From: Burkholderiaceae bacterium
Lineage (GTDB): Bacteria; Pseudomonadota; Gammaproteobacteria; Burkholderiales; Burkholderiaceae_C
Reading direction: 5' to 3'
NCBI GenBank assembly: GCA_017856435.1
Contig: JAFMFB010000005.1
Span: 20,510-84,509 of the forward strand
DNA length: 64,000 nt
Part shown: positions 8,915 to 18,254 of the stretch, in pieces
Position numbering within the stretch: the stretch's first letter is position 1
Layout of the letters: every line of letters starts with the position of its first letter
The notes under the pieces: model-generated
The model's database searches: none
The model's input: only the letters and a program-made list of their open reading frames with translations
Told to the model about the DNA's origin: nothing
Program-made: the position numbers and the translations under genes

Positions 8915-8939
8915 TTTTTTGGCTGGTTAGCCAAAAAAA
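8915..8939 (-). terminator. Possible terminator after the PhoX-type phosphatase gene
   Basis: A palindrome of TTTTTTGGCT, four loop bases, AGCCAAAAAA, 29 bases beyond the stop of the minus-strand phosphatase gene. The GC part of the stem is only four pairs but it is followed by a T-run on the minus strand. Moderate support. Confidence 0.45.
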
Positions 8940-8967
8940 CTGGCAAATTCAGGCGTTTTTTGGCATT

Positions 8968-10857
8968 TCATGTACCAACCAGTCCGCCGTCAATTTTGCG
9001 GATGGCCACCGTGGCCGAGCGCGGACGGCCCCCCATTGGCCATTTTGAATACCGGCTTGGCTTGGCCGGATCATTCAAGCCACCCGGATTTTCCCCAGGG
9101 TGCTGAATATTGACAAAAAGGGTTTTGCCATCGGGCGCCATGGTCGCCCCGGTAATTTCGCAATTGATCGGACCGGTCAGAAAACGCCGGATCTCGCCTG
9201 TAAGCGGGTCACAGGCCAGCATCTGGTTGTTGCCGATGTTTTTGAAGATGCCCGCGTTCATCTCGGTGGCTGAGGCATCGGTCTGTATCCATAGAACGCC
9301 GCGGGCATCGAGCATCAGTCCATCGGGGCAGGCAAAGATATCGCCTTTGATATTGCCGCGATCCTCAGACCGAGGATTGGCCGGGTCGCCTGCCAGCACC
9401 AGGTGATCCCATCGCATTTGCAGGCTGTCAAAGTCGCCGCCCTCGCGCCAACGGATGATATGCCCCATCTTGTTGTTGGCGCGGGGGTTGGCAGCATCCA
9501 CGCCGGGTCGCCCGCTGGCGCCACGCGCGCTGTTGTTGGTCAAGGTGCAATAGACTTCGCGTTTGTCCTGATCGATGGCCAGCCACTCCGGCCGGTCCAT
9601 TTTGGTGGCCCCCAGCGCATCACTAGCCTGGCGCGCCTTGATCAGCACCTCACCCTGGTTGGCAAAACCATTGGTTGCGGTCAACGGACCTTGGCCGTGG
9701 ACCAAGGCCATCCAGTGACCGCTGCCATCGGCGTCAAAGCGTGCCACATACAAGGTGCCGTGATCCAGCAATTCGCGGTTGGCCTTGGCGCCTCCGGGGG
9801 CAATTCGATCCCGGCTGACAAACTTGTAGATGTACTCAAACCGGGCGTCTTCGCCCGAATACACCACGGCGCGCCCGTCCCGGGTCACTGCGACCCAGGC
9901 GCCCTCATGGGCAGCGCGCCCTAGGGCGGTGCGCTTGACCGGAACGGACTGCGGGTCAGTGGGGTCCACTTCAACCACCCAGCCAAAACGGTTGGGCTCA
10001 TTGGGGTTGATCCTGGCGTCAAAGCGCGGGTCATGTTCAGCCCAGCGAAAGCGGGACTTGGCCGACAGGCCCCAACGCTTCTGGTGGGCATCGGGTTTGT
10101 CGCTGGTGACAAAGTAATTGTGAAAATTTTCCTCGCCCGACAAGTAGGTGCCCCAAGGTGTTTTGCCACTGGCGCAATTGTTGAACGTGCCCAATACCCG
10201 TTGCCCCGTGGGATCCGCTGCAGTTTTCATCAGCGCGTGTCCGGCAGCCGGACCGCCCAGATTGAAGGGTGTGTTGGCGGTGATGCGGCGGGCATATTTG
10301 GACGGTCGAACCATTTGCCAGCGACCGCCCTGGTTTTCAACTTCGATCACCGAGATCCCATGGGCAGCCTGAGCTTTTTTCACCTTTTCAGCAGTCCACG
10401 GCGTCATCCCGTCTTTGTGAAGCAGGCCATCATCGGTGTATTCATGGTTCATCACCAGCAAGCCGCGTTGTGCACCATCGATGGGGTAATAGTGAACCCC
10501 ATCATGATGCATTCCCATCTGCAGGGCTTGTTCGGCGGCAGTGCTCGATGCATCCTCCTTCATCGTGGGCATGGCCGCACCGGCCACCCCAATCGGTTCA
10601 CCCCAGGGGGCCAGCACCTGCGCCACATAGCCCTCGGGCACCACCAGGGAGTCGGCAGCAGAAGCTGCAATTGGTTTGAAGCCCAACTTCGGTCCGCCTC
10701 CAAGACTGGCGCAACCCGCCAGCGGCGCGAACAACCCGGCTGCCGCCAGGCCCAGACCGCCCGCAATGACCTGCCTGCGTGCCGGATCGGACACCTGATG
10801 AATGCTCGGGTTGCCGCAGCGGTTGCTGTCTTCCATCTGATCAAAGTCTTTGGCCAC
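8968..10857 (-). CDS. PhoX family (DUF839) phosphatase, Tat-exported
   Basis: A 629-residue protein. Near residue 27 a twin-arginine signal appears (ARRQVIAGGLGLAAAGLFAP) ending LAGCAS, which could also serve as a lipobox, so export by Tat and possibly lipid anchoring are likely. The rest matches DUF839/PhoX: MNHEYTDDGLLHKDG, NNCASGKTPWGTYLSGEEN, RFEYIYKF and PDGLMLDARGVLWIQTD, regions that hold Ca and Fe ligands in PhoX phosphomonoesterases. The substrate is probably a phosphate ester in the periplasm. The GTG start at 10857 has a GGAGA site 8 bases upstream; the longer frame to 10914 lacks one. No PhoB box was recognised. Confidence 0.88.
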   Translation of the reverse strand: MAKDFDQMEDSNRCGNPSIHQVSDPARRQVIAGGLGLAAAGLFAPLAGCASLGGGPKLGFKPIAASAADSLVVPEGYVAQVLAPWGEPIGVAGAAMPTMKEDASSTAAEQALQMGMHHDGVHYYPIDGAQRGLLVMNHEYTDDGLLHKDGMTPWTAEKVKKAQAAHGISVIEVENQGGRWQMVRPSKYARRITANTPFNLGGPAAGHALMKTAADPTGQRVLGTFNNCASGKTPWGTYLSGEENFHNYFVTSDKPDAHQKRWGLSAKSRFRWAEHDPRFDARINPNEPNRFGWVVEVDPTDPQSVPVKRTALGRAAHEGAWVAVTRDGRAVVYSGEDARFEYIYKFVSRDRIAPGGAKANRELLDHGTLYVARFDADGSGHWMALVHGQGPLTATNGFANQGEVLIKARQASDALGATKMDRPEWLAIDQDKREVYCTLTNNSARGASGRPGVDAANPRANNKMGHIIRWREGGDFDSLQMRWDHLVLAGDPANPRSEDRGNIKGDIFACPDGLMLDARGVLWIQTDASATEMNAGIFKNIGNNQMLACDPLTGEIRRFLTGPINCEITGATMAPDGKTLFVNIQHPGENPGGLNDPAKPSRYSKWPMGGRPRSATVAIRKIDGGLVGT

Positions 10858-10954
10858 AATGAAATCTCCAAAAAAATTTTCTTCTGCAATTATGCAAAGA
10901 TATTTGGTCGGCAAGGCAAAATCCGGCCTCGGTCTGCATCACCAGAAAGCCTCT

Positions 10955-11962
10955 ATGAAAGCCATCTACTACGATAAAAAAGGTCCTGCCCGCGAAGTGC
11001 TTCTGTGGGGTGACCTGCCCCTGCCAGAGCCCCAGCCAGGGGAGGTGCGGGTGCGTTTGCAGGTTTCGGCAGTCAACCCTTCAGACACCAAGGCCAGGGG
11101 AGGCTTTCGCAACCAGTGGGCCATGCCTTTTCCCCGCATCGTGCCGCATCAGGATGGTGCCGGTGTGGTCGATGCCGTTGGGCCCGGCGTTTCAAAAGAT
11201 CGGATTGGTCAGCGCGTCTGGGTTTATGAGGCCACCCTCGGGCGGGCTTTCGGCACCTGCGCCCAATACACCACAGTGCCCGAGCACAAGGCCGTCGTGC
11301 TGCCGGAGCAGGCTGATTTTGTGGCCGGTGCCTGCATGGGCATACCTGCCATGACGGCGCACCGCTGCGTGTTGCAGGACGGGCCGGTTCGCGGTCAGAC
11401 CCTGCTGGTTCAAGGCGGCGCGGGTGCGGTAGGCTTTTATGCGGTTCAGATCGCCAAGCTGGAGGGCGCACAAGTCATTGCAACGGTCAGCCGTGCGGAG
11501 CAAGCGCGTCAGGCCCTACTGGCTGGTGCCGACCATGTGATCAATTACAAGACCGAGGATGTTGCAGCGCGGGTGCGCGAGATAACGAAATCCGATGCCG
11601 GCATTGACCGGGTGATCGAAGTGGCCCTGGCGCCCAATATTGAGCTAGATGCTGCGCTGCTCAAGCCCAATGGGGTCATTGCCACCTATGCGTCGGATGC
11701 CAATCAGGCCCCAGCTGTCCCTTTCCCGGCCCTGCTGGCCAAGCACCTGACCTTGCGTTTTGTACTGGTCTATGCCATGCCCCGCCAAGCCCACGATGAG
11801 GCAGCCCACTACATCAGTGAGGCCCTGAAGCACGGGCGCTTCAAGCATCAGGTCTTTCAACGTTACGGCTTTTCTCTGGAGCAGGTCATCGCCGCCCAGG
11901 AAGCCACTGAAAGCATGGCCCATGTGGGCAAGGTGCTGATTGAAATTGACCAGTCTGTCTAG
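10955..11962 (+). CDS. NADPH:quinone reductase-like zinc-independent alcohol dehydrogenase (MDR family)
   Basis: A 335-residue medium-chain dehydrogenase/reductase. It has a GroES-like N-terminal domain (PQPGEVRVRLQVSAVNPSDTKARGG) and a Rossmann domain with LLVQGGAGAVGFYAVQIAKL near residue 155. Catalytic zinc ligands are absent, as in quinone oxidoreductases that reduce quinones or enones with NADPH. The ATG at 10955 fits the family N-terminus MKAIYYDKKGPA. It is divergent from the phosphatase gene; tatD follows 5 bases after the stop, so they may be cotranscribed. Confidence 0.9.
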   Translation: MKAIYYDKKGPAREVLLWGDLPLPEPQPGEVRVRLQVSAVNPSDTKARGGFRNQWAMPFPRIVPHQDGAGVVDAVGPGVSKDRIGQRVWVYEATLGRAFGTCAQYTTVPEHKAVVLPEQADFVAGACMGIPAMTAHRCVLQDGPVRGQTLLVQGGAGAVGFYAVQIAKLEGAQVIATVSRAEQARQALLAGADHVINYKTEDVAARVREITKSDAGIDRVIEVALAPNIELDAALLKPNGVIATYASDANQAPAVPFPALLAKHLTLRFVLVYAMPRQAHDEAAHYISEALKHGRFKHQVFQRYGFSLEQVIAAQEATESMAHVGKVLIEIDQSV

Positions 11963-11967
11963 CTGTT

Positions 11968-12825
11968 GTGTGGATTGATACCCATTGCCACCTGGATGCG
12001 CCGGAGTTTGCAAACGATCTGGCGGCCGTGCGGCAGCGGGCCCGCACGGCGGGTGTGGTCCACTGCGTATTGCCGGCAGTTCGGGCGCAGGACTTTGAGC
12101 GCACGCGTCAGCTGGCACATCAATTGGGTGACAGTTATGCCCTGGGGATTCATCCGCTGTATGTAGCCCAGGCTGAGCAGGAAGACTTGCACCTGCTGGC
12201 ACAAGCTCTGCAGCGCCACCGTGATGACCCGCGTCTGGTGGCGGTGGGTGAAATTGGCCTGGACTATTTCGTGCCCGCCCTGTGTGAGGAGCCCTTGCGG
12301 TCAAGGCAGGAATACTTCTACCAGGCGCAGTTGAAGCTGGCGCGTGAGTATCGACTGCCTGTCATCCTGCATGTCAGGCGCTCGGCCGATCACCTCCTCA
12401 AGGGCTTGCGATTGATCGGCCAGGGCGATCCATGGCTGGGTATCGCCCACGCCTTCAATGGCAGCATCCAGCAGGCCCAGGGTTTGATCGCCCAGGGCCT
12501 CAAGCTGGGCTTTGGGGGTGCCCTGACGTACGAGCGGGCCAGCAATCTGCGGCGTCTGGCCAGCGAGTTGCCACTGGCGTCGATCGTGCTGGAAACCGAT
12601 GCACCCGATATGCCGCCCCACTGGCTCTACACCTCGGCACAACAACGCGCCCAAGGCCATCAACAAGGGCGCAATGAACCGGTCGAGCTGCCGCGCATTG
12701 CACAGCAGCTGGCAAGTTTGCGCGGCCTCAGCCTGTCAATGCTGGCCAAGGCTAGTACCCGTAATGCCTGTCTGGCATTGCCTGGGCTGTCAGATTTGCT
12801 TGAAAGTCCAAGCCCAGCCCGTTAA
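11968..12825 (+). CDS. TatD family metal-dependent hydrolase (DNase)
   Basis: A 285-residue TIM-barrel hydrolase with all metal motifs of the TatD family: DTHCHLD at the N-terminus, GEIGLDYF, the histidine of VILHVRRS, AHAFNGS, and VLETDAPDMPPHW. Members are magnesium-dependent 3'-5' exonucleases used in DNA repair and RNA turnover. The start is GTG with the next gene upstream only 5 bases away. Several TatD paralogues usually exist per genome, so no finer symbol is given. Confidence 0.92.
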   Translation: MWIDTHCHLDAPEFANDLAAVRQRARTAGVVHCVLPAVRAQDFERTRQLAHQLGDSYALGIHPLYVAQAEQEDLHLLAQALQRHRDDPRLVAVGEIGLDYFVPALCEEPLRSRQEYFYQAQLKLAREYRLPVILHVRRSADHLLKGLRLIGQGDPWLGIAHAFNGSIQQAQGLIAQGLKLGFGGALTYERASNLRRLASELPLASIVLETDAPDMPPHWLYTSAQQRAQGHQQGRNEPVELPRIAQQLASLRGLSLSMLAKASTRNACLALPGLSDLLESPSPAR

Positions 12826-12856
12826 CTGGCAACACCCGCCGATAATCTGACTTACC

Positions 12857-13612
12857 TTGGCCCAAACTAAAAACGCCCTGCCTGAAGTTCATTTTTCCGA
12901 TGAGGGCACTATCCGCCATCTGCATCTGGAAACCATCTGGATTCAGGGATCGATTGACACGCGTGACCCTCTGCGACTGGTGCATGAGTACATCCAGCGC
13001 ATGCAGGCTTGGTTGCTGTTTGTTGAGCCCGATACCGTGTCGCAACGGCGTTCCTTGCAACTGGGCCTGGGCGCAGGTTCGCTCACCCGACACTGCAGCA
13101 AGGTCTTGCAACTCAAGCACACGGCAGCGATCGAACTCAATCCGCAGGTGCTGGCAGCCTGCCGTGCCTGGTTCAAGCTGCCGGCTGACTCGGCGCGCAT
13201 GCAGGTGATCCTGGGGGATGCAGCCCTGGCCATCCAGGACCCGCAGTGGTGGGGCGTGATCGATGCGCTGCATGTGGACCTTTACGACGCCGATGCAGCC
13301 GCGCCGGTCTTGGACAGCCCGCAGTTTTACGCCCTCTGCAGGCGCTTGCTGACCGAGGAGGGCTGCATGATGGTCAACCTGTTTGGCCGCAGCGCCAGTT
13401 TTGCCAGAAGCCTGCAACATATCAGTGCTGCCTTTGGCGCAGACGCGGTTTGGGCTTTCAAGGCCACTCGGGAGGGCAATACAGTCGTGCTGGCGCAGCG
13501 CACCCCCACTCGACCGAAAAAGTCACAGTTGCAGTTGAGGGCGGCTGCCATTGAGGCGCGCTGGCAATTGCCTGCCCTGAAGTGGGTCCGGGGGCTGACC
13601 CCGGTTGGTTGA
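12857..13612 (+). CDS. Spermidine synthase-like methyltransferase-fold protein
   Basis: A 251-residue protein with the spermidine-synthase Rossmann core: SLQLGLGAGSLT (glycine-rich SAM/dcSAM loop, near residue 72), AIELNPQVL, and VIDALHVDLYDADAAAP in place of the usual DxxDP element. It lacks the N-terminal beta-barrel sequences of true SpeE and no speD is nearby, so a polyamine role is uncertain. It starts with TTG 31 bases after tatD. Reported broadly as a spermine/spermidine synthase domain protein of unknown substrate. Confidence 0.72.
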   Translation: MAQTKNALPEVHFSDEGTIRHLHLETIWIQGSIDTRDPLRLVHEYIQRMQAWLLFVEPDTVSQRRSLQLGLGAGSLTRHCSKVLQLKHTAAIELNPQVLAACRAWFKLPADSARMQVILGDAALAIQDPQWWGVIDALHVDLYDADAAAPVLDSPQFYALCRRLLTEEGCMMVNLFGRSASFARSLQHISAAFGADAVWAFKATREGNTVVLAQRTPTRPKKSQLQLRAAAIEARWQLPALKWVRGLTPVG

Positions 13613-13638
13613 TGTTGGCGTGAGACCTACCTTTCGTT

Positions 13639-13659
13639 CACTAGGGTAAACACCTAGTG
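13639..13659. promoter_or_regulatory. Palindrome upstream of tctBA, candidate operator
   Basis: CACTAGG, seven bases, CCTAGTG: a perfect 7-bp inverted repeat 95 bases before the tctB start, in the only sizeable non-coding stretch here. Size and spacing suit a dimeric regulator of the transporter genes. There is no T-run, which argues against a terminator. The binding protein is unknown. Confidence 0.45.
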
Positions 13660-13753
13660 CCAAATCAGCCTATGTAGGTGAAACCCACATGCCCGGGGTG
13701 GTGTTTTAAAGGCAGAATCCGCCGGTTTGGTCAGTTTTTTCTAGGAGAGTTTT

Positions 13754-14242
13754 GTGAAAGTCAAAAGTCAGAAGGATTTCTTTTCTGGACTGATGTTCCT
13801 ATTGATTGGTCTAGGGTTTGCTTGGGGGGCCACCAACTACAACATCGGTGTGGGTGCCCGCATGGGTCCGGGTTATTTTCCCCTGATGCTTGGGGTGATC
13901 CTGATGGTCCTGGGCGGCTTGATCGCCTTCAAGGCCATGGTCATTGAGTCCGAAACCGGCGACAAAATCGGCAAGTGGGCTTGGAGGCCGCTGGGTTTCA
14001 TCATCGGCTCCAATATTTTGTTTGGTATCTTGCTGGGCGGACTGCCCAGTATTGGACTACCCAGCATGGGGCTGATTGTTGCCATTTATGCTCTGACCAT
14101 CGTATCGGCAAAAGCCGGTGATGTTTTCAAATTGAAAGAGGTTCTTGTGGTTGCAACGGTGCTGGCCATCATTAGCTATGGCGCTTTCATCAAGTTGCTG
14201 AACCTGCAATTTCCACTATGGCCTGCCTTTATTTCGGGCTGA
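13754..14242 (+). CDS. tctB: Tripartite tricarboxylate transporter, small membrane subunit TctB
   Basis: A 162-residue protein with four hydrophobic segments and the TctB opening KDFFSGLMFLLIGLGFAWGA followed by GARMGPGYFPLMLGVIL, the most conserved part of the family. TctB pairs with the large subunit TctA to import carboxylates brought by a TctC receptor, driven by an ion gradient. A GTG start has an AGGAGAG site upstream. It is 13 bases from tctA. Confidence 0.93.
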   Translation: MKVKSQKDFFSGLMFLLIGLGFAWGATNYNIGVGARMGPGYFPLMLGVILMVLGGLIAFKAMVIESETGDKIGKWAWRPLGFIIGSNILFGILLGGLPSIGLPSMGLIVAIYALTIVSAKAGDVFKLKEVLVVATVLAIISYGAFIKLLNLQFPLWPAFISG

Positions 14243-14255
14243 GGAGCACAAGAAC

Positions 14256-15767
14256 ATGGATCTGATTACTAACCTTTCCCTGGGTTTTGGCGTCGCCTTC
14301 ACGGCCCAAAACCTGCTCTACGCTTTCATCGGCTGCATGCTCGGCACCCTGATCGGTGTGCTGCCGGGCGTCGGCCCGGTGGCCACCATCGCCATGCTGC
14401 TGCCCGCAACCTATGCGCTGCCCCCGGTGGCGGCCTTGATTATGTTGGCCGGCATTTATTACGGGGCCCAATATGGTGGCTCCACCACCGCGATTCTGGT
14501 GAATCTGCCGGGCGAGTCGTCTTCGGTGGTGACTATTTTGGACGGCTACCAGATGGCCCGCAAAGGCCGGGCTGGGCCGGCCCTGGCTGCAGCCGGGCTG
14601 GGTTCGTTTTTTGCCGGCTGCGTGGGCACCCTGATTTTGGCCGCGTTTGCGGCGCCCCTGACCGAGGTCGCCTTCAAGTTCGGCCCTGCCGAATATTTTT
14701 CCCTGATGGTGCTGGGTCTGATTGGCGCGGTGGTGCTGGCTTCGGGCTCTCTGCTCAAGGCTGTGGCCATGATCATTCTTGGTCTGTTGCTCGGCCTGGT
14801 GGGCACCGATGTGAATTCCGGCGTGGCCCGCTACTCCTTTGATATTCCGGAACTGACCGATGGCATCGGCTTTATTGTGGTAGCCATGGGGGTGTTTGGG
14901 TATGGCGAGATCATTGCTAACCTGTCGGTGCCAGAAGCCCAGCGTGAGGTGTTTACCGGCAAGGTGAAACATCTATATCCAACGAAGGAAGACTTCAAGC
15001 GCATGATCCCAGCGGTCTTGCGTGGCACGGCCCTCGGCTCTGCACTGGGTATCCTGCCGGGCGGTGGTGCTTTGTTGTCTGCCTTTGCCGCTTACACCAT
15101 TGAGAAGAAAACCAAGCTCAAACCCGGCGAGGTTCCCTTTGGCCAGGGCAATATCCGTGGCGTGGCGGCGCCAGAGTCAGCCAACAACGCTGGTTCCCAG
15201 ACGTCCTTCATTCCCCTGCTGACCCTGGGCATCCCACCCAACGCGGTGATGGCCTTGATGGTGGGCGCCATGACCATTCATAACATTCAGCCTGGTCCCC
15301 AGGTGATGACCAGTAACCCTGAACTGTTCTGGGGTCTGATTGCCTCCATGTGGATTGGCAACTTGATGCTGGTCGTGCTGAACCTGCCGATGATTGGCAT
15401 CTGGATCAAGTTGTTGACCGTACCCTACCGCTGGCTCTTTCCTTCGATTGTCTTGTTTTGTGCGATTGGTGTTTACTCCACCAACAACAACACGTTTGAT
15501 ATCTGGATGGTGGCCATCTTCGGTGTGATCGGCTACATCTTCATCAAGCTGGGGGCAGAACCTGCGCCCCTGCTGTTGGGATTTATTCTGGGTCCGATGA
15601 TGGAGGAAAACCTGCGGCGTGCCTTGCTGCTCTCGCGAGGCGCCTGGAGCGTGTTTGTCACCCGACCCCTGTCTGCCACCTTGCTGGGTATGGCTGTTCT
15701 CCTGCTGGTGATCGTCTTGCTTCCATCAGTCAAGAAGCAACGTGAAGAGGCCTTTGTGGAGGATTGA
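14256..15767 (+). CDS. tctA: Tripartite tricarboxylate transporter, large membrane subunit TctA
   Basis: A 503-residue polytopic permease of the TctA family with about twelve helices. Signature regions are GVLPGVGPVATIAMLLPA near residue 37, IYYGAQYGGSTTAILVNLPG, and ALGILPGGGALLSAF near 262 in the second half, showing the internal duplication of the family. A GAGGAGC ribosome site precedes the ATG. The tctC-type receptor that probably feeds it is encoded at 17246 on the other strand. The gene ends at a strong hairpin. Confidence 0.96.
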   Translation: MDLITNLSLGFGVAFTAQNLLYAFIGCMLGTLIGVLPGVGPVATIAMLLPATYALPPVAALIMLAGIYYGAQYGGSTTAILVNLPGESSSVVTILDGYQMARKGRAGPALAAAGLGSFFAGCVGTLILAAFAAPLTEVAFKFGPAEYFSLMVLGLIGAVVLASGSLLKAVAMIILGLLLGLVGTDVNSGVARYSFDIPELTDGIGFIVVAMGVFGYGEIIANLSVPEAQREVFTGKVKHLYPTKEDFKRMIPAVLRGTALGSALGILPGGGALLSAFAAYTIEKKTKLKPGEVPFGQGNIRGVAAPESANNAGSQTSFIPLLTLGIPPNAVMALMVGAMTIHNIQPGPQVMTSNPELFWGLIASMWIGNLMLVVLNLPMIGIWIKLLTVPYRWLFPSIVLFCAIGVYSTNNNTFDIWMVAIFGVIGYIFIKLGAEPAPLLLGFILGPMMEENLRRALLLSRGAWSVFVTRPLSATLLGMAVLLLVIVLLPSVKKQREEAFVED

Positions 15768-15793
15768 TGCCCCACAAGGGCTGACTCCCAACG

Positions 15794-15819
15794 ACAACGG
15801 CACCCAAGGGTGCCGTTGT
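15794..15819 (+). terminator. Intrinsic terminator after tctA
   Basis: ACAACGGCACCC and GGGTGCCGTTGT form an almost loop-free inverted repeat, so the top pairs must open. It is followed by TATTTGT. It lies 27 bases after the tctA stop and before the convergent PrpD gene. Confidence 0.75.
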
Positions 15820-15854
15820 TATTTGTGCCGCTGTTAACTGTGTAACAGTTGCGT

Positions 15855-17225
15855 TTATCCTCGTGACAGGGCGGTCAAGGCGCGCACATCAGCCAGGTCG
15901 CCAAGTTTCCAGCAGGCTGCAATCAGTTCGGCCGAGCGTCCTGAGCCCAGCACCGGGTCGGCCAGGTCGTGAAATTTGGTTTCAAGGTTGGCATCGGTCA
16001 TCGGATTTTGCAGCGAGCCGATGGCGTGCTTGATAAACACATGCACCTGGCGCCCGTCCTTTAGGAAGGCAGTCACATCGGCACTGGCTTCGTCGATGCT
16101 GTCATCCACCACGGCTACGACCTTGCGCCGCAAGGCCACCATGTCGGGGCGGTTAACGATGTTGTCAGCGTATTGGTCTTCACCGGCCTTGCCAAAAATC
16201 AGCCCACAGGCACAGCCGTGGTAAACGCTGAACTTGCCCTGTAGGCCATCAGCGGGTTCCTTCTTGCCCGTGAGCTCCAGCACCAGTGAATGCACCTTGA
16301 GCTCGATTCGCTCAACCTGCTCGGCACTGACGCCCTGGGCGCGCAATTGGGCGCAGGCATCGATGCTGGGGTGAATCACAATGCCGCAAGCAAACGGCTT
16401 GTAGGTATTGAAGGAGATTTCGAAACGCTGGCCCAGTTCGTCGGTGATCTCGCTCCAGGCGTATTTGGTGGAGACGGTCTGGATCATGCCGCGCGGGGCT
16501 TCCAGCGCCCTGGGGCTGGCAGTAAAGCCCTGGCTGGCCAGCAGGGCAGACATCAGGCCCGCGCGCGCGGCACCGCCCGGATGGAAGGGCTTGGTCATGG
16601 TGCCGAATTGCTCGCGCATCCCGATAGGCTGGGAGGCGGCAATGCCCAGGGCCATGGCGGTTTGCTGCACATCCAGACCCAGCAGCCTGGCGCAGCCGGC
16701 TGCCGCACCGAGCATGCCGGTGGAGCCGGTGATATGCCAGCCCCGGTCGTAATGTTCAGGGTACATGGTGTTGCCCACCCGGCATGACACATCGATGCCC
16801 AGAACCAGAGCATCGATCACGGCCCGACCCGACAAACCTTTGTGTTCAGCCAAGGCCAGCACCGCACTGGCAACCGGGCCGGCCGGGTGGATGATGGTCT
16901 TGAGGTGGGTGTCATCAAAGTCAAAGGTGTGCGAGGTGATGCCGTTGATCAGGGCCGCGCTGGCCATATCGACCCGTTCGGAACGACCCGGCAGACTGGC
17001 CTGCGGGGTGGTCTGCAGCAGCTGGGCCGCACGCAGCGCGGCATTGGCCGCATCATGGTGTGCGGCGCCCACAGCGCAACCCAGCCAGTTGAGAAAGGTG
17101 CGATGGGCTTCGTGATCGACCGCATCGCTCCAGCCTCGGCTGGGATGGTTGGCGACATACTCAGCCAGGATCTGTGTAACGGGGGGTGCGTTGTGGTCAG
17201 CGGTGACCTGTGTGTTGCGAGCCAT
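15855..17225 (-). CDS. MmgE/PrpD family protein
   Basis: A 456-residue protein of the MmgE/PrpD fold, which includes 2-methylcitrate dehydratase and cis-aconitate decarboxylase. Family signs are HTFDFDDTHLKTIIHPAGPVASAVLALAE split across the first third (here noted in part), GWHITGSTGMLGAAAGCARLL near residue 160, and KPFACGIVIHPSIDA near 285. Members dehydrate, isomerise or decarboxylate tricarboxylate-like acids. No prpB or prpC lies near, but a tricarboxylate-type transporter flanks it, so it may act on the acid that system imports. It is followed upstream by a TctC gene in the same direction, 20 bases away. Confidence 0.85.
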   Translation of the reverse strand: MARNTQVTADHNAPPVTQILAEYVANHPSRGWSDAVDHEAHRTFLNWLGCAVGAAHHDAANAALRAAQLLQTTPQASLPGRSERVDMASAALINGITSHTFDFDDTHLKTIIHPAGPVASAVLALAEHKGLSGRAVIDALVLGIDVSCRVGNTMYPEHYDRGWHITGSTGMLGAAAGCARLLGLDVQQTAMALGIAASQPIGMREQFGTMTKPFHPGGAARAGLMSALLASQGFTASPRALEAPRGMIQTVSTKYAWSEITDELGQRFEISFNTYKPFACGIVIHPSIDACAQLRAQGVSAEQVERIELKVHSLVLELTGKKEPADGLQGKFSVYHGCACGLIFGKAGEDQYADNIVNRPDMVALRRKVVAVVDDSIDEASADVTAFLKDGRQVHVFIKHAIGSLQNPMTDANLETKFHDLADPVLGSGRSAELIAACWKLGDLADVRALTALSRG

Positions 17226-17245
17226 GAAAAGTTTCTAATCCAGGT

Positions 17246-18214
17246 TCAATTGTCTAGGTTGATGTTGCGGGCACGGGCCAATTTGGTCCAGCGATCGATG
17301 TCCGAACGAATGAATTTTCCAAATGTCTCGGAAGACATGGGCATAGGCTCGACAGCTTCCACCGACAATTTGTCACGCAGGTCGGGGGAATTGAGCACGG
17401 TATTGAGCGAGTCGTTAAGTTGCTTGACGATGGTCTCGGGCATGTTGGCCGGACCAACCACGCCGTACCATTGCAAGGCGTCCAGCCCCTTGAAACCCAA
17501 TTCCTCCAGAGTAGGCAGATCCTTGAACAGCAGGTGTCGCTGTTTGCCGGTCACCGCCAGGGGCCGGACCCGACCCGAGCGGATATGTGGCGTGGCTGCA
17601 GCCAGGCCAGGGAACATGGCTTGGGTCTGACCTCCGATCAGGTCGGTGAAGGCCGGGGCAACGCCGCGGTACGGAATATGAACCATGAAGGAATTGATCT
17701 GTTGCTTGAACAGTTCCATGGTGAGGTGAGTCAATGAGCCCTGGCCGGCTGACCCGTAACTCAGACGACCCGGGTTCTTGCGGATGTATTCGATGAACTC
17801 CTGAACCGTTTTGACAGGAAGACTGGGATTGACCACCAGCACATTGGGCGTGCCGCCAATCATGCCAATCGGGGTGAAGTCGCGGACCGCGTCGTAGGGT
17901 AGCTTGCGGGTAGCCGGACTGGTGCCGTGGGTGGCCACGTAACCTTGCATCAGGGTGTAGCCATCGGGGGCGGCCTTGGCGGTGTTCTGGCTGGCAATGA
18001 CGCCACCCCCGCCCCCCTGGTTGTCAACCACAATGGTCTGGTTGAGAACCTTGGCCCAGCGCTCGGTCACAGTCCGCCCGATCATGTCCGAGCCACCGCC
18101 GGCGGCCACCGGGACGATGTAGCGAATGGGTTTTGAGGGATAGGCCTGGGCCCAGGAAAGGGCAGGCAGGCCAAGCAGGGCAGGCGCGGCCTGTAGCAGG
18201 GTGCGTCGTTTCAT
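17246..18214 (-). CDS. Bug/TctC family solute-binding protein of the tct locus
   Basis: A 322-residue periplasmic protein with signal peptide MKRRTLLQAAPALLGLPALS ending WAQA, then AYPSKPIRYIVPVAAGGGSD typical of the TctC/Bug family, and IPYRGVAPAFTDLIGGQ. It is the best candidate receptor for the TctBA permease at 13754 because both lie within 5 kb around the PrpD gene. An AAAGGAAA site 8 bases before the ATG at 18214 sets the start; the longer frame has none. The gene precedes PrpD by 20 bases, so they probably form one operon. Confidence 0.93.
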   Translation of the reverse strand: MKRRTLLQAAPALLGLPALSWAQAYPSKPIRYIVPVAAGGGSDMIGRTVTERWAKVLNQTIVVDNQGGGGGVIASQNTAKAAPDGYTLMQGYVATHGTSPATRKLPYDAVRDFTPIGMIGGTPNVLVVNPSLPVKTVQEFIEYIRKNPGRLSYGSAGQGSLTHLTMELFKQQINSFMVHIPYRGVAPAFTDLIGGQTQAMFPGLAAATPHIRSGRVRPLAVTGKQRHLLFKDLPTLEELGFKGLDALQWYGVVGPANMPETIVKQLNDSLNTVLNSPDLRDKLSVEAVEPMPMSSETFGKFIRSDIDRWTKLARARNINLDN

Positions 18215-18254
18215 CTGGTAATTTCCTTTCAGTACTGAGCAGTTTGGCGACGAT

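Noticed and set aside
10033..10977. A 314-codon plus-strand frame over the PhoX-type gene
   Set aside because: Antisense shadow; the minus-strand protein has a Tat signal and family motifs throughout.
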